From NCBI GenBank assembly GCA_021234155.1, contig JAJEKV010000001.1, positions 18,867,382 to 18,931,381 on the forward strand: DNA of 64,000 bases. The letters are read 5' to 3'. Positions 23,641-33,868 of the stretch are shown here, in pieces. Made by a program: the position numbers and the translations under genes. Source of the DNA: Isoetes taiwanensis. Its lineage: Eukaryota; Streptophyta; Lycopodiopsida; Isoetales; Isoetaceae. Every line of letters begins with the position of its first letter. Within the stretch, counting starts at the first letter, position 1. The notes under the pieces were generated by a model that was not told where the DNA came from, did not search any database, and saw only the letters and a list, made by a program, of their open reading frames with translations.

Positions 23641-25395
23641 GAAAGGGAAAAGGAAAAAGGAAAAGGAAAAGGAAAAGGAAAAGGAAAAGGAAAAGGAAAA
23701 GGGAAAAGGGAAAAGGGAAAAGGGGAAGGGGAAGGGGAGGGAAAAGGAAAAACGATGAAAGGGAAAAAGGGAAAAGGGAAACGGAAAAGGGAAAAGGGAA
23801 AAGGAAAAACGATGAAAGGGAAAAGGAAAAGGAAAAAGATGAAAGGGAAAAGGGAAAACGGAAAAGGAAAACGGAAAAGGAAAAGGAAAAGGGAAAAGGA
23901 AAAGGGAAGGAAAAAGGAAAAACGATGAAAGGGAAAAGGGAAAAGGGAAACGGAAAAGGGGAAGGGAAAAGGAAAAAAGATGAAAGGGAAAAAGGAAAAG
24001 GAAAAGGAAAAGGAAAAGGGAAGGGAAAAGGAAAAACGATGAAAAGGGAAAAGGGAAAAGGGAAAAGGGAAAAGGAAAAAGGAAAAGGGGAAGGGGAAAG
24101 GAAAAATGATGAAAGGGAAAAGGGAAAAGGAAGAGGGGAAGGGAAAAGGAAAAACGATGAAAGGGAAAAGGGAAAAGGGAAAAGGAAGAGGGGAAGGGAA
24201 AAGGAAAAACGATGAAAGGGAAAAGGGAAAAGGGAAAAGGAATAAAAGAAAGGTAAGAGGAAAAAGGAAAGAGAAGGAGAAAAGGAAAATGGAAAGATAA
24301 AAGAAAATAGAAAAAGGAATAGAATAGGCGAGGGGGAAAGGGAACGGAAAAAGAGCACCGCGAGAAGGGTAAGAAGTAAAGGTGAGAAAAGGAGAAAAAG
24401 GTAAGGGAAAATAAGAAAAGGTTGCAAAGTCTATGGGAAAAAGAAAAGTAAAAAGGAAAAGAGAGGGGGAAAAGGGAAAAAGAGAACTTGGGAAAAGGGA
24501 ACGAGAAAAAGAGAAAAAAGGAAAGGGCGTGAAAAAAAGGGAAAAGAGAAAGGGTGAAGAAAGAGAAAAAGGAAAGCAAAAAGAGCATCGAGAAAAAGGA
24601 AGAGGGAAAGGATGGAAAAAAATGAGGAAAAAGATGGGGGAAAGTAGAATAGACAAAGGGTAGGGAGCAAGGAATAGGAAAAGAGGAAAAGAGGAAGGAG
24701 AAAAGGGCACGAGAAAAAAGGGAAGAGGGAAAGGGTGAGGAAATGGAAAAAAGAAAGGAAAAAAGAGTATGGGAAAAGGGAAAAAAAAAAAAAGAAACAA
24801 GAAAGGAGAAAGTGGAAAGGGGAAAAAGGGGAAGAGGATGGGGAAAGAAGGAAAAAGGGTACATAAAAAAGGTTGAGAAAAGGGAATGGAAAGAGGCATA
24901 TGAAAAGCTTAAAGGGAAATGTGAAAGGGAAAATGTAAAGGAAGGGAAAGAGAAAGGAAAGGGAAAAGGGAACATCGCGAAAGCAAAAGGGTGGGGAAAG
25001 TATGAAAAGGAATGGAAAGTTGAAAGGAAAAGGGAAGCTTAAAAAGGAGAAGGGAAAGCAAAAGAGCATGAGGAAAAGAGGAGAGAGAAATGGGAAAAGA
25101 GATGGGGGAAAAGGGCACGTGATCAAGAGGAAGAGGGTGGGGAAAGGAAGAAAAGGGCACATGAAAAGTTAAAGAGAACGAAAAAAATGCATGAGAAACG
25201 GGAAAGAGAAAAGGAAAAGGAAAAGGAAGAGGAAGGGGAAAAGGAAAGGGAAAGAGAGTAGTGGAAAAATGGGAAGAGCGGGGAAAGATAAAAAGGAAGG
25301 GAAAAAGCTGATAAGAAAAAGAGAAAGAAAAAAAGGGGAAGGGGAAGGGAGAAGGGGGTTAGAAAAAAAAAAGGGAGAATAAAAAAAGAAAGAAA
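23641..25395 (+). repeat. Kilobase-scale purine tract, (GGGAAAA)n-type
   Basis: The plus strand is nearly all A and G for about 1.75 kb. The first 600 bases have a higher-order repeat of roughly 45-75 bases marked by aaacgatgaaaggg (for example at about 23752, 23809, 23922, 24037, 24155 and 24210); the rest is more degenerate. Long open frames on either strand here (Lys/Glu/Gly-rich on plus, Phe/Pro/Ser-rich on minus) come from the composition and are not genes. Such homopurine DNA can form triplexes. Confidence 0.95.
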
Positions 25396-25413
25396 TTAAA
25401 GGTTCCTAATTTA

Positions 25414-25430
25414 TGCCCAGCAAGGCTGGG
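25414..25430 (+). repeat. Helitron 3' hairpin, copy E1
   Basis: Stem GCCCAGC/GCTGGGT with loop AAG; one G-T pair. It is followed by accattacta. Confidence 0.8.
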
Positions 25431-25579
25431 TACCATTACTATAATATAGGATGTTATACCATAAGTGCGTAGTGCATCGAGCCCTAATTTGAATGGCCGA
25501 GATCATCTGGATGCATTCGAAGGCCTAGATTTATTGCATGACTTACCAACACTGTGATTGGTCATGCGTCGATCTCTTA

Positions 25580-26990
25580 AGGGGAAAGGGTAAATGAAAA
25601 GGGGGAAAAGGAAAAGGGAAGTGGAAAGAGAGAATGTGAAGGGCAAAAAGGCATGGGGAAAAGGGAAAAGGGTAAAAGGAAAAGGGAAAAAAGAAAAAAG
25701 GGAAAAGAAAAGGAAAAAGAGAAAGGGTGGGGAAAAGAAAAAAGCATGGGGAAAAGGAAAAAGGCAAAAAGGAAAAGGGAAAAAAAAAAGGGAAAAAAGG
25801 AAAAGGGAAAAAAAAAGGAAAAGGGAAGTGGAAAGAGAGAATGTGAAGGGCAAGGCATGGGGAAAAGGGAAAAGGGTAAAAGGAAAAAAGAAAAAAAAAA
25901 AAAAAAAAAGGGAAAGGAAAAGGGAAAAGAAAAGGGAAAAAGGAAAAATGAAGTGGAAAGAGAGACCGTGGAAGGGCAAAAAGGCATGGGGAAAAGGGAA
26001 AGGGTAAAAGGAAAAGGGAAAAAGGAAAAAAGAGAAAAGAAAAGGAAAAAGAGAAAGGGTGGTGAAAGGAAAAAAACATGTGGAAAAGGGAAAAGGGTAA
26101 AAGGCATGGGTAAAAGGAAAAAGGGAAAAAAGAAAAGGTAAAAAAGAAAAAAGGGGAAAAAAGAAAAAGGGAAAAGAAAAGGGAAAAAAGGAAAAGGGAA
26201 GTGGAAAGAGAGAATGTGAAGGGCAAAAAGGCATGGGGAAAAGGGAAAAGGGTAAAAAAAAAGGCAAAAAAAAAAAAAAAGAGGGAAAGGAAAAGGGAAA
26301 AAAGGAAAAGAAAAGGGAAGTGGAAAGAGAGAGTGTGAAGGGCAAAAAGGCATGGGGAAAAGGGAAAAGGGTGGGAAAAAGGGCATGGGAAAAGGGAAAT
26401 AGAAAAGAAAAAAGAATGGAAAAGGGGGGAAAGAGAGAGAGGCACGGGGAAAAGGAAATGAGGAAAATGGAAAAGGGGAAGAGACAAAGGGAACATGGAA
26501 AAGGGAAAGAGGGAAAGGGTGAGGAGATGGAAAAGGGATGGTACGGAAGGGAGAAAAGAAAAATGAAAGGGAAAAGGTTACACAGAAAAAAGAGGAAAAG
26601 AGTGGGAAAAGGAGGAAAAGAGAAGGGAAAATAGGCGAGGAAAAGAGAAGGGAAAATAGGCATGAAAAAGGGCGAAAGAGAAAAAGGTTAAGAAAAAGGG
26701 AGGACATGGAAAAAGGGTGGGGAAAAGAGAAGGCATAAAAAAAAAAGAGAAAGGGGAAGGGAAAAGGGCAAAAGAAAAAAAAAGAGAAGAGGGAAAAAGG
26801 TGGAGAAAGGAGCAAAAAGGAAAGGGAAAAAAGATTATCGAACAGGGAAGGGGAAGGAAAGGGATGGGAAAACAAGGAAACATGTGAGAAAGACAAAAAA
26901 AAAAAAAAAAAAAGAAAAGAAAAAAAAAAAAGTAGAGAAAATAAGAAAACTGAAATGCGGGGATAGAGCAAAAGGAAAGGGAAAGGGATA
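25580..26990 (+). repeat. Second purine tract, with long higher-order repeat
   Basis: It is nearly all A/G with occasional C/T. A unit containing gtggaaagagagaatgtgaa then gggcaaaaaggcatgggg recurs at about 25619, 25828, 25955, 26201 and 26319, at spacings of roughly 120-245 bases. The composition creates long spurious ORFs on both strands. Confidence 0.93.
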
Positions 26991-27036
26991 GGGCTTTTCT
27001 CATCGCATCCCAAAGCATTTACAGTTCTCAACTTAT

Positions 27037-27052
27037 GCCAGCAACGCTGGGC
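27037..27052 (+). repeat. Helitron 3' hairpin, copy E2
   Basis: GCCAGC-AAC-GCTGGGC: one C of the 5' arm is deleted. CTAG follows at 27060-27063. Confidence 0.85.
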
Positions 27053-27174
27053 ACCATTACTAGTACAAACCGCTGATAAAGCTCGCATCGCAATAACAAA
27101 AGCATTAAAGACCATGTTAGCAAAATGATATGGCAACCAGATGCCAAAAGAGTATTGAACTATACTATTGTACA

Positions 27175-27745
27175 ATTAATGTATGTTCTATGTACATAAA
27201 ATGTCCATCCACTTGATTCCTAACCGACTGTTATCTTGACATCTAATGTACATCTAATGTACAGCAAGACATCTAATGTGTACACCCAACAGCCTAATTG
27301 AACATCCAATGTACATCCAATGTACATCCAATGTACATCCAATGTACATCTAATTAATGTTCCAATATTAGTACATCACATTAATGTTACAATATTAGTA
27401 CAACTAATGTACATATGTCCGATTTGTTTGGCTTCATTACACGAAAGTACACTAAAATGTAGAATGATGTAATTTTGATATTCAAGTACATGTAAATGCA
27501 AAATGCATGGACATGTAACTGTTAATGGATGTACATCTAAAAGTACCTAATAGCACATCACCGCAAGATTTACGCTACTATGTAAACAATGTAAAATGCA
27601 ATACATTTCATGAGAACCATGTGTATTCATTAACAGGTCACTTTCGAACGAGAACTAGAATGTACGAGAATGTACTAGAATGTACTGAGAATGTACTAGA
27701 ATGTCATGAAAGAATTTTGGAAGAAAACATAAACTCCAAGATGAA
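27175..27745. repeat. Large ATGTACAT cluster
   Basis: It contains many ATGTACAT or near-copies, including a short tandem of four ccaatgtacat units at about 27303-27350 and a gaatgtactaga series at about 27655-27705. It lies next to the resumed minus-strand transposase-like relic. A few more TGTACAT/GTACGTAC units lie at 28583-28650. Confidence 0.8.
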
Positions 27746-27750
27746 TTGAT

Positions 27751-28480
27751 TCAATTACAAGAGCAAACCTGTGAGATATCAAGGTATTGTATTGCTTGTG
27801 TTCTCCTCTTCATGACATCTCTAACCTTTGGTGAAACTTTGGTATTGTCAAGCCAAAATTCAAACACGACATTTGATTGAATCATCGATTCTATTTGATC
27901 TTGGCATCCTTTCGCCAAAGCCCATACATTTGCTCCACTTAATGACATTATCTTCCTTCTTGCTGCAGCTTTGGATAAATTTCTTGTCTGTATCTTTTAG
28001 CAATTTTGAAGAAACATTCTTGTTTATATCTCCTTTTTTTTCCAACAATCATTGATAACGATTGAATGTTTTGCAGCCAATTTATCTTTGCTATTAGCGG
28101 ACTTTACTTTTGAAGTCCATCTTTCAAGTTTCGATCATTGATTTCATAACAATAACTTCGGAAGGATTTCCAATTCGTGGTTGAAAACAGAAAAAAGCTC
28201 GTCATCTTGCAACAAACGATCACAAAAACTAATCTTTGATCCGGGCGAAGCGTTTGCCAAAGAAGCGAGGATGCAACACCGATTGCCAACACGCTTCTTT
28301 ATTTATTTTGTGGCATAACTGCGGCCAATGTCGGCATACTTGCGCTTTTAGAACCATCACTTCCATTGGAATTCTCACCCTCCATGAACAGATTGACATG
28401 TGTTTGCTTCTGAAATTCCTTCGGTGTTCTTCCTGTGAAAGGGGGGAATTTCGGAAAGGGAGGGACGGATCCATTCAATT
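27751..28480 (-). pseudogene. DDE-like transposase relic, N-terminal part
   Basis: Minus-strand pieces include FEFWLDNTKVSPKVRDVMKRR (about 27800-27880). This resembles the segment (W.D.T..SP...DVV.R) found in the N-terminal half of the same transposase-like family as the relic at 21683-23340. Other pieces are a Lys-rich stretch (27860-28048) and QVCRHWPQLCHKINKEACWQ (about 28270-28340). Strand and order fit one gene split by the Helitrons at 23512-27063. The family match is from memory of a pattern and is moderate; the frame is broken several times. Confidence 0.45.
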
Positions 28481-28781
28481 TGGTTCGGTGGTTCGGTGGT
28501 TAACCAAGAATTTCGGGGGGAATGTCAGGGATGATCTTGCAATCATTGCATATCTGACACAAAACGACAAACCATAGTATCTTGATGTACATCTAAAATG
28601 TACCCCAAAAAAGCACAAATTCGTCCTTCAATTCAGTACGATGTACGTACACCCTTTCATGCTTTTACCCAAGTGTTCCCATCAAAAAACAATCTTCCTA
28701 TCTCATTTGGCAATCAAAGTTTGGTGAACAGTTTTTTCTTGTTTAGGGATAACTTGTTCACAAACAAATTTGACCTGATTT
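28481..28781. other. No gene seen
   Basis: A short interval between the transposase-like relic and a gag relic. It contains a few TGTACAT/GTACGTAC motifs at 28583-28650. A pyrimidine run ending in tgtgcag before 28788 could be a splice acceptor, but this cannot be confirmed. Confidence 0.5.
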
Positions 28782-30176
28782 GTGCAGGGATTTAGCCACA
28801 AATTGGTTGCCTTAAGCAACCTGGAGGTTACAACTACTGAGGTTGAAGGTTTGCCAGGAATACCTTCAACATCTTGGAGGTCCTACCGAGATCTTACCTG
28901 GATCTTGGAACTCATGGCTCCTAGGAGAATTGTTGATGCTACTGAACATGCTGAGCCACCTGAAAATCCTGAGTCATTTTCAATACCGCATGTTACCCTG
29001 CCAAATGGTTCAGGCATGCCTTGCACATATTTTGAGCTCAATATTCCTACTCCTATTCCTACTTTGGACCCAAGCATCAATGCCAATAACTTTCTAAAAA
29101 CCTTTGAAGAATACTACCAATAATGTGGCTACAAGAAGGGAAGTAAGTTTGTTGAATTCAAGAAATGCTTTAAGAATGAAGAGGTTAGAGCTTGGTTAGA
29201 ATATGTGATTAGTGATGGTGCTAAAACCTGGGAGGAGATTGTCAAGAAGTTCTTAGCTAGGTTTGGTAGACTTCTTGAACCTCAAGATTTGGTCTTTGAA
29301 CTGCAGAACTTTCATATTAAAAATGGTGAAACAATTCACCAATATGTTGAAAGGTTTAATTGCTATCTCACAAGTGCCAAGTGCACAAGGTGCGTAACCA
29401 TACTTTACATTTGGTTGCCTCTTTTATCAGGGGATTAAGCAGCAGACCTTGAGTTTACAGAAAAATGATGAAGCTGCAGAAGCAAGAAGGTTTTGACACC
29501 ATACACAAGGCTTTTACAAGATCTATTGAAGAAATGATAGCCTACCTCCCTGATGGCTTGCAAGCTTCCAATGATCCTTTTTTCCCTGATTATGACCAAG
29601 AATACATGGGCTCTGCGCCTGTACCTGTCTATGCCCATCCAAAAAGAAAAAAAGAAGCCTAAGACTGATGATGCAAACTGTTCTGAGTCAGATATGAGAT
29701 CAGACCTCAACAAAGTCACTGAGGCCTTGGCTGAGGTCACCAAACAACTCATGGAAATGAAGGCCAGCCAACTAGAGAGGACAGTTTATCCAGCCTGTGC
29801 TCACTGCACCAGAAACACCCATTCTTCAGACTACTGCTGGTATAGGACGTGTCTAAAATGTGGTAAGAAGGGGCACTATGGTAAAGAATGTCCCATTTGT
29901 GCTTTCTGCAAAGCTATAGGACACTATGAAGATAAATGTAGTGTCAAAGAATATTTTGCTAGGCAAGAAAAAGCTAAGGCCAGTGAGCCAAGTGCCTCTG
30001 TTAAGTTTTTGCAGGAAGAAAAATATTTTTCAAGACCTGAGTCTTCTTCCTCCATTAGATACTTGCAAGAAGAAAACTATTCACTGCACCAGGAAGCTAA
30101 AAACTTTGAAAAAGAAGAAGAAATCATGGTTGTGCACACAAGAGGAGCCCTCAGTGCCAAAGGCAAGGAGGCAGAG
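28782..30176 (+). pseudogene. LTR-retrotransposon gag relic with three zinc knuckles
   Basis: The first piece (28782-29123) is acidic and Pro-rich and is cut by a TAA at 29121. The same protein continues at 29130-29440 in the Retrotrans_gag region (FVEFKKCFKNEEVRAWLEYV, TWEEIVKKFLARFG, QYVERFNCYL). After a frame change, the part at 29553-30176 carries three Cys/His knuckles: CAHCTRNTHSSDYC, CLKCGKKGHYGKEC and CAFCKAIGHYEDKC. Gag coats the RNA and forms the particle. The ORF ends just where the next LTR begins (30177), so the rest of this element was lost or displaced there. No LTR of its own was found. Confidence 0.75.
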
Positions 30177-31188
30177 TGTTACGAACCAAATTTTTAGTAC
30201 CAAAAATTTCGATTTGTATTCACATCAAACCATCAGAGTACACAGAACAAGTACTGCCTCCCACGAGGATATATACATGAAAGCCACGTATACAAATAAC
30301 AAGATGACAACACAAGATAACTAAATGCACACATACGCCCCGCCAGCTATCAAACAGCCTGCACAAGCTTCCACGTGTTAACAACATGCATAAGAGTTAT
30401 CCAATAGTGTCAGTATGAAGCCACGACTGACGAACTGCAAGAACACACATATGGAATCCACCACACGCACCATAGCATCTGCCAAGCAGACACACCCCGC
30501 CATATCCAGACAGTACGTCATCTAGAACCCCCGCGCTGGTGGTCCAATGTCGGGGAGAAACTGTAGGCATCATAAGGTCTCAGGCTACTAGACTGTTGGT
30601 TCCGCATGCCACTGTCCCATACCAGTGACAAGCTTTACCTCACAAGCACCTTTGTCCCTATTCAGACAAGCCACGCTTATCAATAACTATGCCATGCACA
30701 AAACCCCCCTGTGATAAACATTAAATGCCTATCCGCTCTACAACATAGCCCATCACGCTACGCATCCAAAGATGCGCGTGCCAGGCATTAGGGACCACCC
30801 ACTGCTACTAGTCTGTTGGCAAGTATGCGGCAATGTCCCATACCATTGCCCCGTACCGCCTCATTAATATAATAATGGTGCCTCTATAATGTTCTAAGCA
30901 TTAATGGGGTCATTCACAGCAGCACACATAGCCTGAGTATAAGGTAATTCTACAATTACCATTGCTGGAATTAGTACACTAAATCATCATCCTTGAGTTA
31001 AGAGTATAATTTCCTGTAACAGTCGGGCTTAGCATCTAGGGAGCAAGCATAAGGGCAGAACTGGAATTTAATTATCAAGACTGGGTTATGCAAGCCTGCC
31101 TCCTTCTCCAGAAGGATCGTTTACCCATTTACCATTATATAATACAAGGGGTTACGGCTTATGCCATAATTCCATCAGGCTGGTGACA
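30177..31188 (-). repeat. Probable 3' LTR of the truncated gypsy element
   Basis: The limits are inferred, since no second LTR exists to compare. On the plus strand it starts TGTTACGAACC and ends ggtgACA. In element sense it therefore starts TGTCACC, directly preceded by the purine-rich run gattgggtggtgg, a fair polypurine tract. A TATATAA box in element sense lies at about 31134-31142. No ORF of note is inside. Confidence 0.55.
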
Positions 31189-31490
31189 CCACCACCCAAT
31201 CATGGCAGATCAATTTCTTACCAAAACTCACACGAAGTAATTCCTTGTATTACGAAATAGTTTGTGGGCAATTCGGCCTGCTCCAGCTTGGTTCAAATTC
31301 CGTTCTTCCTTCTCCTCTTACTCTGCTGCTTGTGTTGTTTCTCTGACCCCCTTTCCTCTATCTGTTGTAACCAGCTCCCCTTTTCCAACTCGAGGCCCTG
31401 CCCATCATGGCTTAACCACGTGGCACTGCCCTCACAGGGCAGGTGAGTTGCTTGGCCGTTGGCCCATTTTTCGACCTGGGATTCTTGTCC

Positions 31491-32022
31491 TCAAGAATCG
31501 GCTCCAGACCATTGAGCCATAACATCCGGATATTGAGTCATGAAACGACGACTCTCCCACGTCGCCTCTGAGACAGGTCTACGTTTCCATTTCACCAGAA
31601 ATTCCATCTGGTCTCTTTGGTGGATCCGCACTATCCGAGAATTCAATATTCTTTCAGGGGTGAGGATTCTATCCAACTCCACCATGTGTTCCTGAGAAGG
31701 CACAACATTCGCAACTTTCCCCAGAGCTGGTCGCAACTGGCTCACATAGAAAACTGGATGAAATGTCCACATTCGATGGAAGTTGCAACTTGAAGGCAAC
31801 ATCACTATATTTCTTTAAAATCTTGTAAGGACCACTGTATCTTGGGGAGAGCTTTGGTTTCTTTCCTGCAAGCAATGGCAATATTGCTTTTCTTTTCAGA
31901 TTTGCAGGGAAGACCACATGAAGGTACACCATCTGACCCTCATGCAGCTCGATCGGGGCTCTCGACAAATTGGCACGTGCCCTTGCCTGATCCTGGCCCT
32001 GTCTGATTTGCAATTGACACAA
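31491..32022 (-). pseudogene. Integrase C-terminus and chromodomain of the truncated gypsy element
   Basis: The frame 31669-32022 gives the integrase tail (VYLHVVFPANLKRKAILPLL and LSPRYSGPYKILKK, the GPY/F-type module). The 31491-31805 frame gives the chromodomain (VELDRILTPERILNSRIVRIH, then EFLVKWKRRPVSEATWES). A frame change separates them from each other and from the core integrase, so they are remnants of one polyprotein. Confidence 0.85.
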
Positions 32023-32866
32023 CCCAAGTCACATCCATGCCTTCAAGCATACTTATAGCAGCATCAGTTTTCAGCCCTTCAAAACCAAGTGATACAGGTC
32101 CTCTGGGATTTCTCCCAAACATAGCCACAAACGGGCTAGTCTTGATGCTCTGTTGGAACCCATTATTGTAAGCAAACTCTACAATTGGCAAATAGTCCTC
32201 CCATCTGGATTGCTGAGTGGCCACATAAGATCTCAGCATATCCTCCAGAATCTGATTCACTCTTTCAGTTTGCCCATCCGTTTCCGGATGATCTCCACTA
32301 GAGAACTGAAGAGTGCATTTTAATGCAAAGAACAATTCACGCCGAAAATTCCCAGTGAATTTCACATCTCGATCGCTTACAATAGCCTTGGGTAATCCAA
32401 AAATAGGAAATACATGCTGCATATAAGCCTTGGCCACCGCCAAGCCACCAGCATTCTTTGTCAGAGGTATAAAGCGTGCATACTTCGTCAACCTATCAAC
32501 AATGATAAGTATCTGGGTATAGTGATGCACAGTACGAGGCAACTTCACAATGAAATCCATAGAGATTTCACTCCATCGTTCCTCTGGCACAGGCAGAGGT
32601 TGCAATAGCCCTGGAGTCTTGCCTCGACTCGCTTTAACCTGCTGACAAGTCTCACAGACTTTCACATATTCCTGCACATCCTCTTTCAAGCTAGGCCAAT
32701 AAAACATTCTTTTGAGCGATTCATATGTTTTCCATTCACCCCCATGCCCATAGGGTGCATCATGAAATTCGCTCAATACCTGCTTTCTCAAAGTGTCCAC
32801 AGCAGGAACATAAATACGTCCCTTATGATACCAGAGTCCATTCTGGATATCCCAAGCATATTTCAT
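31940..32866 (-). pseudogene. Integrase of the truncated gypsy element
   Basis: A long open minus-strand stretch (308 codons). The zinc-binding H2C2 region is at residues about 34-74 (HDAPYGHGG ... CETCQ). The catalytic core has all three acidic residues in normal context: ISMDFIVKLPR, IVSDRDVKFTG and DGQTERVNQILEDML. It ends out of frame with the GPY/F-type and chromodomain parts. The catalytic core itself looks intact, unlike that of the larger element. Confidence 0.9.
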
Positions 32867-32907
32867 ATTGAACCATCACATTTACTTCCCGAACCCTAGA
32901 AAGAGCA

Positions 32908-33868
32908 TCAGCAACAGGATTCTTTTTCCTGGGAAGGATGTTCAACATGAAAATGAAGTTGAGAAAGAATGTCCAACCATCTTGCTTGCCTTGGACTTAC
33001 CTCGGCCTGGCTTTGCAGGAATTTTAAGGGCTTATGATCAGTATAGACCACAAATTCACATTTGTTGCGGAGATAATGTTTCCATTTGAGCGCATGAACC
33101 ATGGCCAGTAACTCCTGCTCATAGGTGGAATAGTTCTTTTCAGCAGCATTGAGTTGGCGACTTTCATACGCCACTACTCTACCATCCTACATGAGAACAA
33201 CACCAATGGCATAACCACAAGCATCTGTGTAAACCTCATAAGGCTTACTTATGTGTGGATTCAACAGAATAGGCGCCGAGGTTAGCAACCTCTTCAGCAT
33301 ATCCATTGCATGCTGCTGCTTCGCCGTCCATTGCCACTGGACATTAGTTTTCAACAACATGGTCAAAGCAGCTGCAATCTTGGCAAACTTCCAGACAAAT
33401 CTGCGATAATAACTGGCCAATCCCAAGAAACTACGTAACTCCGATACATTCCTTGGCACAGGCCAAGACTGAATTGCTTCCGTCTTCTTGGGATCCACAG
33501 CTACACCTTCAGGAGATACAATGTGGCCCAAATATTCCACCTGTGCTTTCAAAAATTCGCACTTTGACATTTTTGCATATAACTTATGTTGTCTGAGCAG
33601 AGTTAACACAGAACGCAAATGATTCAAATGCTCATCCAAGGTTTTGCTATAAACCAGGATATCATCTAAAAATACTTCAAGAAAAGTATCAAGACATCCT
33701 GCAAAAACCTCATTCATCATTTTGGAAAAAGTAGCAGGAGCATTTATTAGTCCAAAAGGCATCACCAAAAATTCAAAATGACCAAAGGTGGTCCTGAAGG
33801 CAGTCTTATGTACATCTGACTCCTTCACCCTTATTTGGTGATAACCACTGCGCAAATCCAACTTAATG
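32908..33868 (-). pseudogene. Reverse transcriptase and RNase H of the truncated gypsy element
   Basis: The RT part (33187-33868) starts inside the palm: LDLRSGYHQIRVKESD, TAFRTTFGHFEFLVMPFGL, then the catalytic FLDDILVYS, and the thumb QVEYLGHIVSPEGV. A premature TAG at about 33187-33189 separates it from the RNase H part (32908-33174): VVAYESRQLNAAEKNYSTYE, then VVYTDHKPLKFL. The catalytic DD pair is intact. The start is lost at the truncation near 33868, where an 11-bp inverted repeat sits. Confidence 0.9.

Larger units (their letters stand above)
23512..25440 (+). mobile_element. Helitron E1 (non-autonomous, purine-filled)
   Basis: It starts TCTTATATTATAATGTTG after an A at 23511, like the other Helitrons of this window. 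Its first 120 bases are unique, then 23641-25395 is almost pure purine, and it ends with a hairpin (GCCCAGC-AAG-GCTGGGT, 25414-25430) followed by accattacta. The terminal CTAG is not intact (ctat). It is joined directly to a second copy. No Rep/helicase is encoded. It sits inside a minus-strand transposase-like relic. Confidence 0.8.
25441..27063 (+). mobile_element. Helitron E2 (non-autonomous, purine-filled), tandem to E1
   Basis: The 5' end is degenerate: ataatataggatgttataccat aligns with the family start only from atgtt on, and gccctaatttgaatggccgagat matches the conserved subterminal segment. 25580-26990 is again a purine tract. The 3' end is canonical: hairpin GCCAGC-AAC-GCTGGGC (27037-27052), accatta, CTAG at 27060-27063, then host T. 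E1 and E2 are in head-to-tail tandem, and the outer flanks are A (23511) and T (27064). Confidence 0.75.
30177..33868 (-). mobile_element. 5'-truncated Ty3/gypsy element with chromodomain, minus strand
   Basis: On the minus strand the order is RT (truncated), RNase H, integrase, chromodomain, short 3' UTR, LTR. The element stops inside RT at about 33868, so the RT N-terminus, protease, gag and 5' LTR are missing. It differs in sequence from the larger gypsy element, and its domains are much better preserved. The left LTR abuts the gag relic of another element. A premature stop and frameshifts are present. Confidence 0.8.

Noticed and set aside
23609-27175. Very long minus-strand ORFs rich in Phe, Pro, Ser, Leu (up to 532 codons) and plus-strand Lys/Glu/Gly ORFs
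   Set aside because: They are created by the purine tracts, which lack T-containing stop codons in most frames; no domain, no start context, several frames open at once.
30177-31188. Idea that this LTR belongs to the plus-strand gag relic at 28782-30176
   Set aside because: The purine tract and TATA box fit the minus-strand pol to its right, and the LTR begins inside the gag frame.
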